64,000 nucleotides of DNA from a virus. Both the position numbers and the translations under genes were made by a program. Location of the stretch: positions 1 to 64,000 of IMG/VR virus record IMGVR_UViG_3300030060_008003; one strand, given 5' to 3'. Of the stretch, positions 16,663 through 25,495 are shown one piece after another (position 1 is the first letter of the stretch; every line of letters starts with the position of its first letter). The notes beneath the pieces were generated by a model, which did not search any database, had not been told where the DNA came from, and worked only from the letters and a program-made list of their open reading frames with translations.

Positions 16663-16980
16663 GTGAACTTAATTATTATAGCTGATTTAACTACAAATGA
16701 AGGGTTATATTTTAGGTATTTAACAATGATGGCTGATGCAAACGTTGTTGTTGAGACAGCTAAACCATTGGTTGATTATCATTATAAAAATCTTAAGAGT
16801 CAAGGTCTATATGACTTTGTGGATGATATGGTTACACCGGAATGTGACGTAGAAGGTATACGTATTGATACAGAATTAAACTATCCAATGACAATACAAA
16901 CAGATAGAATAAAAGTAACTAATGTATTCCATCTATTGGAGCAAATTAAACAGTTGAAAAGCATATATAAGAAAATATAA
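16663..16980 (+). CDS. Small hypothetical late protein
   Basis: 105 residues, GTG start. It opens with a hydrophobic strand and Asp (NLIIIADLTTNEG), then a helix and a basic C-terminal helix (LLEQIKQLKSIYKKI). No family recognised. The octamer upstream marks it as late, whereas uvsX just downstream has its own early-type promoter embedded in this gene's end. Confidence 0.65.
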   Translation: MNLIIIADLTTNEGLYFRYLTMMADANVVVETAKPLVDYHYKNLKSQGLYDFVDDMVTPECDVEGIRIDTELNYPMTIQTDRIKVTNVFHLLEQIKQLKSIYKKI

Positions 16981-16981
16981 T
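16954..16981 (+). promoter_or_regulatory. Sigma70-type promoter for uvsX
   Basis: TTGAAA (16954-16959), 16 nt, TATAAT (16976-16981), then 7 nt to the uvsX ATG. Geometry identical to the gene 55 promoter. Confidence 0.6.
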
Positions 16982-16988
16982 CTTATAT

Positions 16989-18104
16989 ATGGATAAAGAT
17001 ATTGCTAGCGCATTAGACGCTATAGATAAAGTAAACCCTTTTGCTACTTACCTCGATAATAATACTCTTAGTCATGTTGGAGAATGGATTGATACTGGAT
17101 CATATGTATTAAATGCGATTATCTCTGGTTCAATTAATGGTGGAATTCCTAAAGGTAGAGTAACTATGCTCGCTGGGGAATCTATGACTGGTAAGTCATT
17201 GTTTGTTCAAAAGATTTTAGCTAAAGCTCAAGAAGAAGGGCTTACTCCTGTTATTTTTGATACTGAAAATGCTATTGATCCAGATGGTGCAGCAAGACTT
17301 GGTTTAGATATTAGTAAAGTAAAATACGTACCTACTACTAGTATTGAACAAGCAAGAAACGCTCTATATAAATTTCTTACTTCTGTTAAAGAGAAAGGAC
17401 TTGAAGGTAAGTTCATCGTAGCTATTGATTCTCTTGCTAACTTACAATCTGAACTTGAACTTAGTCGTATGAGTAAAGATAGTACTTCTTCTGATATGGG
17501 TACTAAGGCTCGAGCTATGAAAACCTTGATGCAAACTTGTACCAACTTAGGTGCTATTACTCAGACTACAATCCTCTGTACTAACCATGTATATGACGAC
17601 CCTACTGCACTGTTTCCTTCTATTGAAAAGAACATGCCAGGTGGTAAGTCATGTGTATATCTACCCTCTGTAACTGTACAATTAGCGCGTAAGCCTATGA
17701 AATCAGATGGTGGTAAAACTGTTGATGGTGAATTGGCTGTAGGTCAGAAAAAATACTCTGGTATCATTATTAGAGCTTTAACACGTAAAAATAGATTTAT
17801 CAAACAATATCTAGAGGGTGAAATGTATCTTTCTTTCTCTACTGGTTTGGATAGATACTACGGACTAGTGGACTTAGCAGTTGGAGTAGGAGCAGTGATA
17901 CAAACTGGAGCTACCTATCAACTTGAAGATGGTAAAAAGTTAGGATATTATAAAAATTGGCGTAAAGATGAGAAACTCTGGGAAGAGACTATTTTACCTA
18001 AAGTAGAGGAAAGAATTAAAGACGAATGGTCGTATAGCAATAAAGAAGGTGAGGAAGCTCCTGATGAAATTGGATTAGAAGATTTATTAGATGGTGATAA
18101 ATAA
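16989..18104 (+). CDS. uvsX: UvsX recombinase (RecA family)
   Basis: 371 residues (T4 391). Walker A is GESMTGKSLF (~residue 60), Walker B is FIVAIDSLANL (~142), and the loop region SDMGTKARAMKTLMQT (~170) is typical of UvsX. It catalyses strand exchange in recombination-dependent replication with gp32 and UvsY. The acidic C-terminus (EIGLEDLLDGDK) resembles other UvsX proteins. Unlike T4, a late gene (methyltransferase) follows directly, reading from an octamer inside the uvsX 3' end. Confidence 0.95.
   Translation: MDKDIASALDAIDKVNPFATYLDNNTLSHVGEWIDTGSYVLNAIISGSINGGIPKGRVTMLAGESMTGKSLFVQKILAKAQEEGLTPVIFDTENAIDPDGAARLGLDISKVKYVPTTSIEQARNALYKFLTSVKEKGLEGKFIVAIDSLANLQSELELSRMSKDSTSSDMGTKARAMKTLMQTCTNLGAITQTTILCTNHVYDDPTALFPSIEKNMPGGKSCVYLPSVTVQLARKPMKSDGGKTVDGELAVGQKKYSGIIIRALTRKNRFIKQYLEGEMYLSFSTGLDRYYGLVDLAVGVGAVIQTGATYQLEDGKKLGYYKNWRKDEKLWEETILPKVEERIKDEWSYSNKEGEEAPDEIGLEDLLDGDK
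18096..18103 (+). promoter_or_regulatory. Late-promoter octamer inside the end of uvsX
   Basis: GATAAATA, 5 nt before the ATG at 18109. It overlaps the last uvsX codons. Confidence 0.5.
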
Positions 18105-18108
18105 CGTA

Positions 18109-18795
18109 ATGAAAATTGGTCATAAATTTCGCGAGCAAATACTAAGCGATATACGTCATGAAGCTTTTAAAAAAGCCGTAAGGTTTATTAACTATGAGTT
18201 AGTACCTGGTGATATATGTGAGTTCGGATGTTATACAGGAAGAAGCTTAGCTAGTTTAGCGTACTCCCATCAACAATACTTTCAAGACGAAAATCAACAT
18301 AATAGAAAGAGTAGTATAGATAGAAATATATACGGGTTTGATAGTTTTGAAGGGTTACAAGATTCAGAAGGTCATCCAAGATGGGAAAAAGGCGTATTTA
18401 AGATTAATCATTCCTTTCACCCTCTTATCGGTTATGGAGAAGACGTTACCCCGAAAAAAGTAGTTAACTTCTTCTCGCATTATAATCTTCAAACCCCTAT
18501 TATTAAGGCTGGTTATTTTGAAGATATAGAAATTGATGATATCAACGAAATTGCTATTCTACATATAGACTGCGATCTATATACAAGTACAAAAACTGTA
18601 TTAAACTTAACTAGAGATAAATTAGTACCTGGTAGTATAATTTTATTTGATGATTGGTTTCATTTTAGAGGTGATAGAAACAAAGGCGAACGATTAGCAT
18701 TTAAAGAATTTTTGGAAGAAAATAAAAATATTAAAACAGAAGAATTTTTAAGATACGGTACCTTCTGTAAAGCTTTTATAATTAATGAAACGTAA
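18109..18795 (+). CDS. TylF/MycF-like O-methyltransferase
   Basis: 228 residues from the ATG at 18109 (MKIGHKFREQIL). An in-frame ATG 18 nt upstream lies inside uvsX and the octamer. SAM site ICEFGCYTGRSLASLA (~40-55), IYGFDSFEG (~83), and the metal/acceptor region ILHIDCDLYTSTK...GSIILFDDWF (~146-180) match macrocin-type sugar O-methyltransferases. Acceptor unknown. It overlaps queC by 11 nt. Confidence 0.85.
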   Translation: MKIGHKFREQILSDIRHEAFKKAVRFINYELVPGDICEFGCYTGRSLASLAYSHQQYFQDENQHNRKSSIDRNIYGFDSFEGLQDSEGHPRWEKGVFKINHSFHPLIGYGEDVTPKKVVNFFSHYNLQTPIIKAGYFEDIEIDDINEIAILHIDCDLYTSTKTVLNLTRDKLVPGSIILFDDWFHFRGDRNKGERLAFKEFLEENKNIKTEEFLRYGTFCKAFIINET

Positions 18796-19543
18796 ACTAG
18801 TATTAACTCTTAGCGGTGGAATGGACTCGTCTGTGCTGTTGTATATGGCACAAGATCGAGGTTATGAAGAAATACATACTCTAACTTTTGATTATGGTCA
18901 GCGACATAAACGTGAATTAACGTGTGTTAATAAACAAATTAATAATTTTAACGAGCAGTTTTCCGGTTGGTTTAATTTAGAGGTAACTAATAAGGTCTTA
19001 GATGTAAAATACATTAGAGATATTGCTCCTACTTCATCTTTAACTAATGAAGATATTGATAATCCCAATATTAGTGAAATGGCCGGTGATGCACAACCTG
19101 TATCATATGTACCGTTTCGAAACTTAATGTTTTTATCTATCTGCTCTTCGTATGCTGAGAGTGTTGGTGCTGATACTGTTTGGTATGGTGCTGCTCAAGT
19201 AGATTCGCTAGCTGGTTATTGGGACGGTAGTGAAGAGTTTGTAGATGTAGTTAATAATGTAACTGATCTTAATAGAGAAAATAGGATTGTAATTGAAGCC
19301 CCGTTACTTGAAATGTCTAAAGCTGAAATTATTAAAGAGGGTGCTAGACTTGGTGTTAAGTTTAAAGATACTTGGACTTGTTATTCGGATAGAAAAGATA
19401 AACTAGCAGATGCTACTACGCCGTCGAGTAGTATGAGAGTAAAAGGGTTTGTGGATGCTGGTTTAAAAGACCCTATTGCTTACATCCAACAAGAAAAGTT
19501 GGATAAGCTATACGAAGAAAATAATTGTAAAGAGTGCGCTTAA
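18785..19543 (+). CDS. queC: QueC, 7-cyano-7-deazaguanine (preQ0) synthase
   Basis: 252 residues. The N-terminal PP-loop SGGMDSSVLLY (~10-20) and TLTFDYGQRHKRE (~34) are those of QueC. PYVPFRNLMFL is seen as SYVPFRNLMFL (~108). The C-terminal zinc ligands are TWTCYSD and NNCKEC at the end. QueC converts carboxydeazaguanine to preQ0 using ATP and ammonia. In phages it can feed 7-deazaguanine DNA modification that resists restriction. No queD, queE, folE or dpdA lies in the window, so those steps come from elsewhere or from the host. It converges on the minus gene, sharing TTAA at the stops. Confidence 0.93.
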   Translation: MKRKLVLTLSGGMDSSVLLYMAQDRGYEEIHTLTFDYGQRHKRELTCVNKQINNFNEQFSGWFNLEVTNKVLDVKYIRDIAPTSSLTNEDIDNPNISEMAGDAQPVSYVPFRNLMFLSICSSYAESVGADTVWYGAAQVDSLAGYWDGSEEFVDVVNNVTDLNRENRIVIEAPLLEMSKAEIIKEGARLGVKFKDTWTCYSDRKDKLADATTPSSSMRVKGFVDAGLKDPIAYIQQEKLDKLYEENNCKECA

Positions 19544-21150
19544 AGACCGTAACGTCTAAGCTCTTCTAACTGCCAAGATGTCTTTGGCTTATATTTTTCT
19601 TTAAAGGACTGATTCTTAGTCTCGGTCCTTTTATTACGCTTATCAGAAGCAGTTTGCTCAGTAAGATATACTGATGTATTGGTTTTATGTGACTCAAGCA
19701 TAGGTTGCATCCTTATAGCCTCATCACCACCTTCTTCATCTTCAATCATATTTTTAGCTAAGTCTTCTTTATCTTTAGTAACCATAGCTTTAAGAACTTC
19801 TTCATAATCGTCAGGCACATCTTCATCTGATTGTGGTCCGATATCAAAGTCATCAAACTCATTATCTTCACTAGCAGCATGCATAATAATTACTGTATCT
19901 TCATCTACTCCGTACTCTTTAGTACCATCACCCATATCATCCCACTCACCAGAGATACAATCTTTTACGTCAACACCAGCATGATTGCAAGCGTCTTCTA
20001 AAGAGTCAAATGTTTTATCTTTCATCATAATTTGACCATGTTGTCCTCCTACGGAGCCTACGGAAAATTTAATGTTAAACTCATCCTCTGCGCCTTCATA
20101 ATTACCTCTCATCTTAGCTAATACAGCACCAGCCACTCTTTCTCCAGCTGCTTTTGAGCCATACTTTTTACCAGCGCTTTTTGCTATTTTAGAAAAATTC
20201 TTTCCCGGTTTACCGATATCTTTTCCTGCTCTAGCCTTCTTAGCACTAAGATCTTCTGCATCTTCTACTTCAGTAATTCCTCCACCTTCTTCACCCATTG
20301 AATATTCATCCGGCTCTTCAGGACTATCAAAACCATATCCCATCTCCTCATAATCCTCATCAGGTGACATAACAACAACTACACTATCACTAATTCTATC
20401 AACGTCTCTCTTTAACGCTGCTTCAATTTTATCAATACCGTGTGCTGTAACAGCCTTAGCTAATGGAGTATCTGGATCAACCGAAAACTGAACTGTATTA
20501 CCACTAATATCTAACCCATCTTCATTAGCATACTTTGAAACAATATTACCAACATCTTCAACACGCTCTGCATCTCTGATTTTAATCTCAATAAACGTTG
20601 TTGGATCTTCTTTTGACATTTGTAAACTTTGAGCTAACTCAGATTCTGCAGCATCCATTTGACCTACAGCACCTTCAACAGCATCACCCATATCTTCACC
20701 TGCTTTAATGTCTTTAGCTAATTCCAAAGCAGCTTTTTGTGCTGCATATTTTTCTTCCCTACCTCTATCAGTTGTTGCTCTATTAATATAACGAGCGAGA
20801 TTATCTTCAACCTCTTTAGCTATCGCATCTTTATTTTGTTCGATAACATCCTCTTTTGCATCCAATAAGGCTAGAAGATTTTTCTTTTTGGCAGCAAACC
20901 CAGCTCCTCTCTTAGCAGCAGCTAATTCATCATCGCTTATAAGCTCTAAGTTATACAGTGCTGTTCTAATAAAGTTAATTGTATCCAGCGGAGCAGAACT
21001 GAACCCAGCTGATCTTAGATCTTTAGTAACACCACCAAAAGAAGGATGGTATTTAGCATAAGGTGATTTTTTAGCTTCCGTAAGGAACTCTGCCCTGTTG
21101 AATAAATCATTAAAGCCACTAAAATTATCGGTGAAATCGAAGGAACTCAT
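19540..21150 (-). CDS. Large acidic late protein, candidate internal head protein
   Basis: 536 residues, unrecognised. It has alternating acidic and Ala/Lys-rich segments: a helical first third (residues 70-180), acidic patches near 265-300 and 420-470, and a basic patch RAGKDIGKPGKNFSKIAKSA (~307). The N-terminus FNRAEFLTEAKKSPYAKYHP (~17-36) contains LTE-A, a prohead-protease-type site after an F-rich helix. Perfect TATAAATA lies 6 nt upstream. A late, acidic, possibly processed protein would suit a head-interior role. Isolated on the minus strand between plus-strand replication genes. Confidence 0.75.
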   Translation of the reverse strand: MSSFDFTDNFSGFNDLFNRAEFLTEAKKSPYAKYHPSFGGVTKDLRSAGFSSAPLDTINFIRTALYNLELISDDELAAAKRGAGFAAKKKNLLALLDAKEDVIEQNKDAIAKEVEDNLARYINRATTDRGREEKYAAQKAALELAKDIKAGEDMGDAVEGAVGQMDAAESELAQSLQMSKEDPTTFIEIKIRDAERVEDVGNIVSKYANEDGLDISGNTVQFSVDPDTPLAKAVTAHGIDKIEAALKRDVDRISDSVVVVMSPDEDYEEMGYGFDSPEEPDEYSMGEEGGGITEVEDAEDLSAKKARAGKDIGKPGKNFSKIAKSAGKKYGSKAAGERVAGAVLAKMRGNYEGAEDEFNIKFSVGSVGGQHGQIMMKDKTFDSLEDACNHAGVDVKDCISGEWDDMGDGTKEYGVDEDTVIIMHAASEDNEFDDFDIGPQSDEDVPDDYEEVLKAMVTKDKEDLAKNMIEDEEGGDEAIRMQPMLESHKTNTSVYLTEQTASDKRNKRTETKNQSFKEKYKPKTSWQLEELRRYGL

Positions 21151-21156
21151 ATAATA

Positions 21157-21164
21157 TATTTATA
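21157..21164 (-). promoter_or_regulatory. Late-promoter octamer
   Basis: TATAAATA on the minus strand, 6 nt before the ATG at 21150, in a 17-nt divergent gap. Confidence 0.65.
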
Positions 21165-21167
21165 CCC

Positions 21168-21620
21168 ATGAAGCTAAATTATAAGGATTTTAATAAAATG
21201 ACTGAAAAAGAACTGTGTAAACTGCCTGGTGTAGGGAGGACCACAGCTAAACGTATTGTAGGCTTTAGACCTTTTAGAAACAATGACGACCTGTTTAAGG
21301 TAAAGGGTCTAGGTAGAAAGACACTTAAGAATCTAGGAATCGAAAAAACTAAAAAGAAAAAGAAAAAATGGTTTACTATTGATGGTGTCGATTACCCGGA
21401 TTATAGTCTAGCCAAAGACAAGAGATATGGTAATATTGATTTGTTTTGGAGGATACCTAAGGAGCATAGACAATCTATCGGCGAACCAAGTGCCCATGTA
21501 TTACGAATGAGAAAAATTTGCGAAAGAATTAGAGCTGAGGGACCTGAAGGTACTATGAGTAGATATGTTGATAATTCACATATGTGGGAGCCAGGATTTA
21601 AGTTTGATTGGGAAGATTGA
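21168..21620 (+). CDS. Helix-hairpin-helix DNA-binding protein
   Basis: 150 residues. Residues ~14-58 form a ComEA-type double HhH: LCKLPGVGRTTAKRIVGF followed by LFKVKGLGRKTLKNLGI, each with the GxGxxT/K hairpin that contacts the DNA backbone. A Lys run (KKTKKKKKK) then links to an unrecognised C-terminal domain (residues 68-150) with many Arg and Trp. Possible role in DNA repair or replication; no catalytic motif seen. Confidence 0.8.
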   Translation: MKLNYKDFNKMTEKELCKLPGVGRTTAKRIVGFRPFRNNDDLFKVKGLGRKTLKNLGIEKTKKKKKKWFTIDGVDYPDYSLAKDKRYGNIDLFWRIPKEHRQSIGEPSAHVLRMRKICERIRAEGPEGTMSRYVDNSHMWEPGFKFDWED

Positions 21621-21644
21621 TTATTGCACAAAATATATTAACAT
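21617..21644 (+). promoter_or_regulatory. Possible sigma70-type promoter
   Basis: TTGATT, 16 nt, TAACAT, then 5 nt to the ATG at 21650. Weak -10, but the same geometry as the uvsX and gene 55 promoters. Confidence 0.3.
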
Positions 21645-21649
21645 AAATT

Positions 21650-22312
21650 ATGTGTGCAATTTTCGGATCGTTTGATAAGACTATGTTAGAGGTCTTATAC
21701 GACGCAAATAAGGAACGTGGTAATTTTGCTAGTAGTATTGTATGCTTGTCAGATGATGATCAGTATATTGCTAAATATGAAGGTGATATAAATTTTGATA
21801 AATTTAACTATGCTGGTAGAAAAGACATAGAATATCTTCTAGGGCATGTACAAGCTCCTACCTCAGCTAAAAGAACTTGGAATTATAATACATCACATCC
21901 GTTCGAATCTATGACTTGGTTAGTGAGTCATAATGGCGTTCTAACGAATGAAAAAAAGCTAAGAAGAAAGCATACAAGATTTTTAGAAAATCCTGTTGAT
22001 ACAGCTGTTATAGTTGAGTTACTTGAGAAATATTCACAAGTTAATAAAACACCTATCAATACTATTAAGCAAGTACTACCGATGCTTGAAGGTTCGTTTG
22101 CTTTAAGTGTTGTTAATTGTGATACGAACGATGTGTTTATTGCTAGAGTAGGATCTGTATTACATTACAATAACAAAGGTAACTACACTACAATGCCAGG
22201 AGCTGGTTATAAGGTTTTACCAGAAGGTGTAATAATGAAGTTAAATAAGAGAACAAAACGTTGGAATAAAGCTGGGACTTTTGAAGTTAAGTCTCCATTT
22301 ACATTTGTATGA
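21650..22312 (+). CDS. Class II glutamine amidotransferase
   Basis: 220 residues, one Ntn-type domain. After Met removal Cys2 (MCAIFGSF) would be the N-terminal nucleophile. LLGHVQAPTS (~62), FESMTWLVSHNGVLTNEKKL (residues ~85-104, glutamine site) and PMLEGSFALSVV (~144) match the GATase-II fold of GlmS/PurF/AsnB. It frees ammonia from glutamine, normally for a synthase partner. None is fused here; QueC, 2.1 kb upstream on the same strand, is one ammonia-using candidate. Overlaps the next gene by 4 nt. Confidence 0.88.
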   Translation: MCAIFGSFDKTMLEVLYDANKERGNFASSIVCLSDDDQYIAKYEGDINFDKFNYAGRKDIEYLLGHVQAPTSAKRTWNYNTSHPFESMTWLVSHNGVLTNEKKLRRKHTRFLENPVDTAVIVELLEKYSQVNKTPINTIKQVLPMLEGSFALSVVNCDTNDVFIARVGSVLHYNNKGNYTTMPGAGYKVLPEGVIMKLNKRTKRWNKAGTFEVKSPFTFV

Positions 22313-22968
22313 GCAACACATTTATATTTTCTGCTACAGCAGGTAAAAAAGAAGATTCAATGCTTTATAATACTTGTAAAGATGAAGGAATTGATATCTT
22401 CATTAAAGAGCATAATAAAGAATCGTTACAAAAAACATATAACAAAGCAATCGATTTTGCAATTAAGGAAAGAGTTGAAAATCTAGTTCTTGTTCATGAT
22501 GATGTAATATTAGAAGCTTTTTCAGAGAGAAGAATAGAAAAAAACTTTGAAAAATTTGATATAGTAGGTGTCGCCGGTTGTAATAAAGTAACTCTTAAAA
22601 AACCAGTATTGTGGCATTTACTTGGAGGAGGATTTGAAGGCGGGCATTTAATCGGTGCAGTTGCACATGGTACAGTAAATCAAAAACACATGGGTGGTTT
22701 TGGATTTTACCCTAACAGAGCTATTCTTATTGATGGAGTCTTTTTGGTTATAAAGAGAAAGGTATTTGAAAAAATACGATTTGATGAGTCGTGTCCATCT
22801 AAGTGGCATTTTTATGATTTAGATTATTCTATGCAATGTCACAAAGCTGGGTTTAAAGTTGGCGTTGGTGATTTTATTATAACACACAAATCTCCCGGTC
22901 TTACAGAGTTTACTGAAGAGTTTCAAAAAGGCGAAGACTGGTTTCTTGATAAGTGGAAAACTCAATAA
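22309..22968 (+). CDS. Glycosyltransferase-like protein (GT-A type)
   Basis: 219 residues. LVLVHDDVILEA (~60) supplies the DD of a GT-A donor site. AILIDGVFLVIKRKVFEKIRFDE (residues ~143-165) and WHFYDLDYSMQCHKAGFKVGVGD (~170) match the acceptor and EDxD-like region of GT2-family enzymes. HKS near the end could be the metal-binding His. ATGA overlap with the amidotransferase suggests one operon. Substrate unknown. Confidence 0.8.
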   Translation: MSNTFIFSATAGKKEDSMLYNTCKDEGIDIFIKEHNKESLQKTYNKAIDFAIKERVENLVLVHDDVILEAFSERRIEKNFEKFDIVGVAGCNKVTLKKPVLWHLLGGGFEGGHLIGAVAHGTVNQKHMGGFGFYPNRAILIDGVFLVIKRKVFEKIRFDESCPSKWHFYDLDYSMQCHKAGFKVGVGDFIITHKSPGLTEFTEEFQKGEDWFLDKWKTQ

Positions 22969-22987
22969 TCTATTATACCATTAAATT

Positions 22988-24295
22988 GTGAGTAAATTAG
23001 ACTTAGATTATTTCGAAAATATTCTTATTTATAAGTCTCTTACTGATAGTGGTTATTTGGCTTCTATTGCTGATTTTGTTAAGCCAGAATACTTTAAAAA
23101 TAAATCGATTGCAAGTATCTTTAATATTATTAAAGAGTTTTCTGAAAATAGGAATAAACTTCCAACTGCTACTGAAATAAAATCTTATCTTGTTTCTGAC
23201 GAGCAGAAAGAGTCGTTTAAGGAACTTGTTAAGTCATTTTCCGATATTGATAATACTTTAGATAAAGACGAACTGTATGATAATACTGAACAGTTCCTAA
23301 AGGAAAAGGCTGTCTATCATACAATGCTAAATGTTGCTGAAGATGTATCAAGTGGTAAAGTAGATACGTCTGTTGTGTTGGATAAGTTTGAAAAGTCTTG
23401 TAATATTAACCTTGTAACCGATCTCGGTTTAGACTTTTACGGCGATGTTGATAAACTTATTGATGATCTTAACTCTGTAGAAAGATATGTTCCAAGTAAG
23501 TGGGAATGGCTAGATAATTGTTTAGGTGGAGGCTTTCTAGAAGCGGGTAAGGCTCTATATGTCTTTGCAGGTGAAACTAATATTGGTAAATCTATCTTTT
23601 TAGGTAATATTGCGAGTAATATAGCTGAAGAAGGTAAGAACGTTTTATTGGTTACTCTTGAGATGTCTGAGCTATTGTATGCTAGACGTATTTGTAGTAA
23701 CGTTACTAAGATTCCAATGAAAGAACTAGCTCAAAACTCTGCCAGCATTAAGCATGGTATGAGTAATGAAGATGGTAAAATTTTTATTAAAGAGTTTCCT
23801 CCTGCAACTATTACTGCTAATCAACTTAAAGCATTTGTTAAGAAGTTTGAAGAGCAGGGCATTAAGCTAGATGCTATTGTACTTGATTACCTTAATCTAA
23901 TGCACTCTACTGTGGGTAATAATTCATATGAACGTATAAAGCATGTAACAGAGCAAGTACGTGCTATGAGTTACTTGTTTAATTGTCCTATTATTTCAGC
24001 TACTCAATTGAATAGAGCTGGGTTTGATACAGATAATCCTGACTTAGCTACTATTTCTGAATCTATTGGTCTAGCTGCTACTGCTGATGCAATTATTTCT
24101 ATCTTTCAGAATGAAGAAGATAGAGGTATAGGTGTTATTAGACTTGGTATGATGAAAAATCGTTATGGTCCGAGAGGTAATACTCAAGCTATGAGGATTG
24201 ATTACTCTACTCTAACTATTGAACAAGCAGATGATATTGAGATAGGGGAAGATATGGATGATACCCTTAACGTGCTGGCTGGACTTGCACAATAA
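22988..24295 (+). CDS. 41: Replicative DNA helicase gp41 (DnaB-like)
   Basis: 435 residues, GTG start (T4 475). An N-terminal helical domain (1-150), then a RecA-like core: Walker A FAGETNIGKSIFLG (~196), LLVTLEMSELLYARR (~222), Walker B AIVLDYLNLMHS (~297), ISATQLNRAG (~336), and an arginine-finger region LGMMKNRYGPRG (~392). It unwinds the fork 5'-3' on the lagging strand and partners with the gp61 primase. A loader gp59 is not seen in the window. Confidence 0.94.
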   Translation: MSKLDLDYFENILIYKSLTDSGYLASIADFVKPEYFKNKSIASIFNIIKEFSENRNKLPTATEIKSYLVSDEQKESFKELVKSFSDIDNTLDKDELYDNTEQFLKEKAVYHTMLNVAEDVSSGKVDTSVVLDKFEKSCNINLVTDLGLDFYGDVDKLIDDLNSVERYVPSKWEWLDNCLGGGFLEAGKALYVFAGETNIGKSIFLGNIASNIAEEGKNVLLVTLEMSELLYARRICSNVTKIPMKELAQNSASIKHGMSNEDGKIFIKEFPPATITANQLKAFVKKFEEQGIKLDAIVLDYLNLMHSTVGNNSYERIKHVTEQVRAMSYLFNCPIISATQLNRAGFDTDNPDLATISESIGLAATADAIISIFQNEEDRGIGVIRLGMMKNRYGPRGNTQAMRIDYSTLTIEQADDIEIGEDMDDTLNVLAGLAQ

Positions 24296-24301
24296 GGAAC
24301 T
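24296..24301 (+). promoter_or_regulatory. GGAACT element before the DHH gene
   Basis: GGAACT right after the gene 41 stop, 18 nt before the GTG start at 24320. Confidence 0.3.
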
Positions 24302-24319
24302 TTTAGTAAATACTAGAAA

Positions 24320-25195
24320 GTGAATATCCAAGTATGGACAGATACAGATTTACATGGCGCAGGTTCTGCTCTTGTATTAAAGTGGTTATATAAAGATGCT
24401 AAAATATTTAGCATTAATGACGTTTCTGAGTATACTTTTACCGGTAAGTTTAAAGGTGCACAGGAATCCTTAGATCATTATGATAGGGTTTACATTATTG
24501 ACCTAGATTTAACACCCGAGCAAATTAAGTTAGCTGATAAACCAAATGTAGTAGTAGTTGATGCGCATAAAAATCACGCTAAACATAAAGAACTTTATAG
24601 TAAAGCAAAAACTATACTTGATGATAGTTATTATTCTTGCGTAGATCTAATCTTGGATAAATTTAATAAGCATTTACAGCATTTAACAGATAAACAAAAA
24701 GAGTTGTTAGAGTATATTAGTACATATGACTGGTATAATACAAAACATAAAGAGTCGTTAAAGTTAAATGCTATATACTATAATCTAAATTCTCCTAAAA
24801 CCGAAAAATTTATAGCGGCGTTTATAGATGGATATAGAGAATTTACTATACATGAAAAGAATGCTATAAAGTTATATTTTAAAAAGTTTAAAGACCAAAT
24901 TGATACGGGTGAAGTCTTTACAGGTATGATAAAAGACTATAGTGTCGTCGCTACATTTGCAAACTATGCAATTAATGAACTTGCGCACTTCTTATTAAAG
25001 AAGTATAACACAGATATAAGCATTATTGTAAACACACAAGCTAAGACTGTATCATTTAGACGTTCAAAAGAGAGTAACATAGATGTAAGTATATTAGCTA
25101 CAAAACTATGCGGTGGTGGAGGACATGCAGCGGCAGCTGGCGGTAAGTTGACTGAACAATTCGCGAATTTAACCAAAACATTTGTACCGTGTTAA
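24320..25195 (+). CDS. DHH/DHHA1 family phosphoesterase
   Basis: 291 residues, GTG start. The N-terminal metal motifs are WTDTDLHGAGSALVL (DxD, ~6-20), VYIIDLDLT (~56) and VVVDAHKNH (~77, in place of the DHH triad as D-A-H...H). The C-terminal DHHA1 domain ends with CGGGGHAAAAGGKL, the glycine-rich nucleotide-binding loop. Relatives are RecJ, NrnA nanoRNases and cyclic-dinucleotide phosphodiesterases. The short size and isolated DHHA1 favour an oligonucleotide or dinucleotide hydrolase. Lies between gp41 and gp32, a place where T4 has nothing similar. Confidence 0.85.
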   Translation: MNIQVWTDTDLHGAGSALVLKWLYKDAKIFSINDVSEYTFTGKFKGAQESLDHYDRVYIIDLDLTPEQIKLADKPNVVVVDAHKNHAKHKELYSKAKTILDDSYYSCVDLILDKFNKHLQHLTDKQKELLEYISTYDWYNTKHKESLKLNAIYYNLNSPKTEKFIAAFIDGYREFTIHEKNAIKLYFKKFKDQIDTGEVFTGMIKDYSVVATFANYAINELAHFLLKKYNTDISIIVNTQAKTVSFRRSKESNIDVSILATKLCGGGGHAAAAGGKLTEQFANLTKTFVPC

Positions 25196-25488
25196 CAACA
25201 TCAAATATATCACCAAATCCCTCCAAAACTTTAATAAAGGATGAAACGGAGCATCTACTACTTTGCTTTTGCACGTTTTGTTCAATGTTAAAAGGCAAAA
25301 AACTATCCTTGCAAAATATTTTTATATTAGTACTGCAAGAAGAGAGATTAAGAAATATTCTAAAGGAACTATTAACAATAGAAACAAATTTTGATATAGT
25401 AAAACTGTTTATTGACTTCGAGCCAGCAATTACAAAGTCGAAGTATATTACTAAGTTCCTTAATTCGAATTCAAATATACAGTTGTAA
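25189..25488 (+). CDS. Small hypothetical protein
   Basis: 99 residues from a GTG that overlaps the DHH gene stop. Three Cys lie in LLLCFCTFCS (~28), followed by Leu/Ile-rich helices. No family recognised. It fills the space before gene 32 and has no competing frame. I cannot connect it to gp59 or gp33, whose T4 genes lie near gene 32. Confidence 0.5.
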   Translation: MLTTSNISPNPSKTLIKDETEHLLLCFCTFCSMLKGKKLSLQNIFILVLQEERLRNILKELLTIETNFDIVKLFIDFEPAITKSKYITKFLNSNSNIQL

Positions 25489-25495
25489 AAAACTG

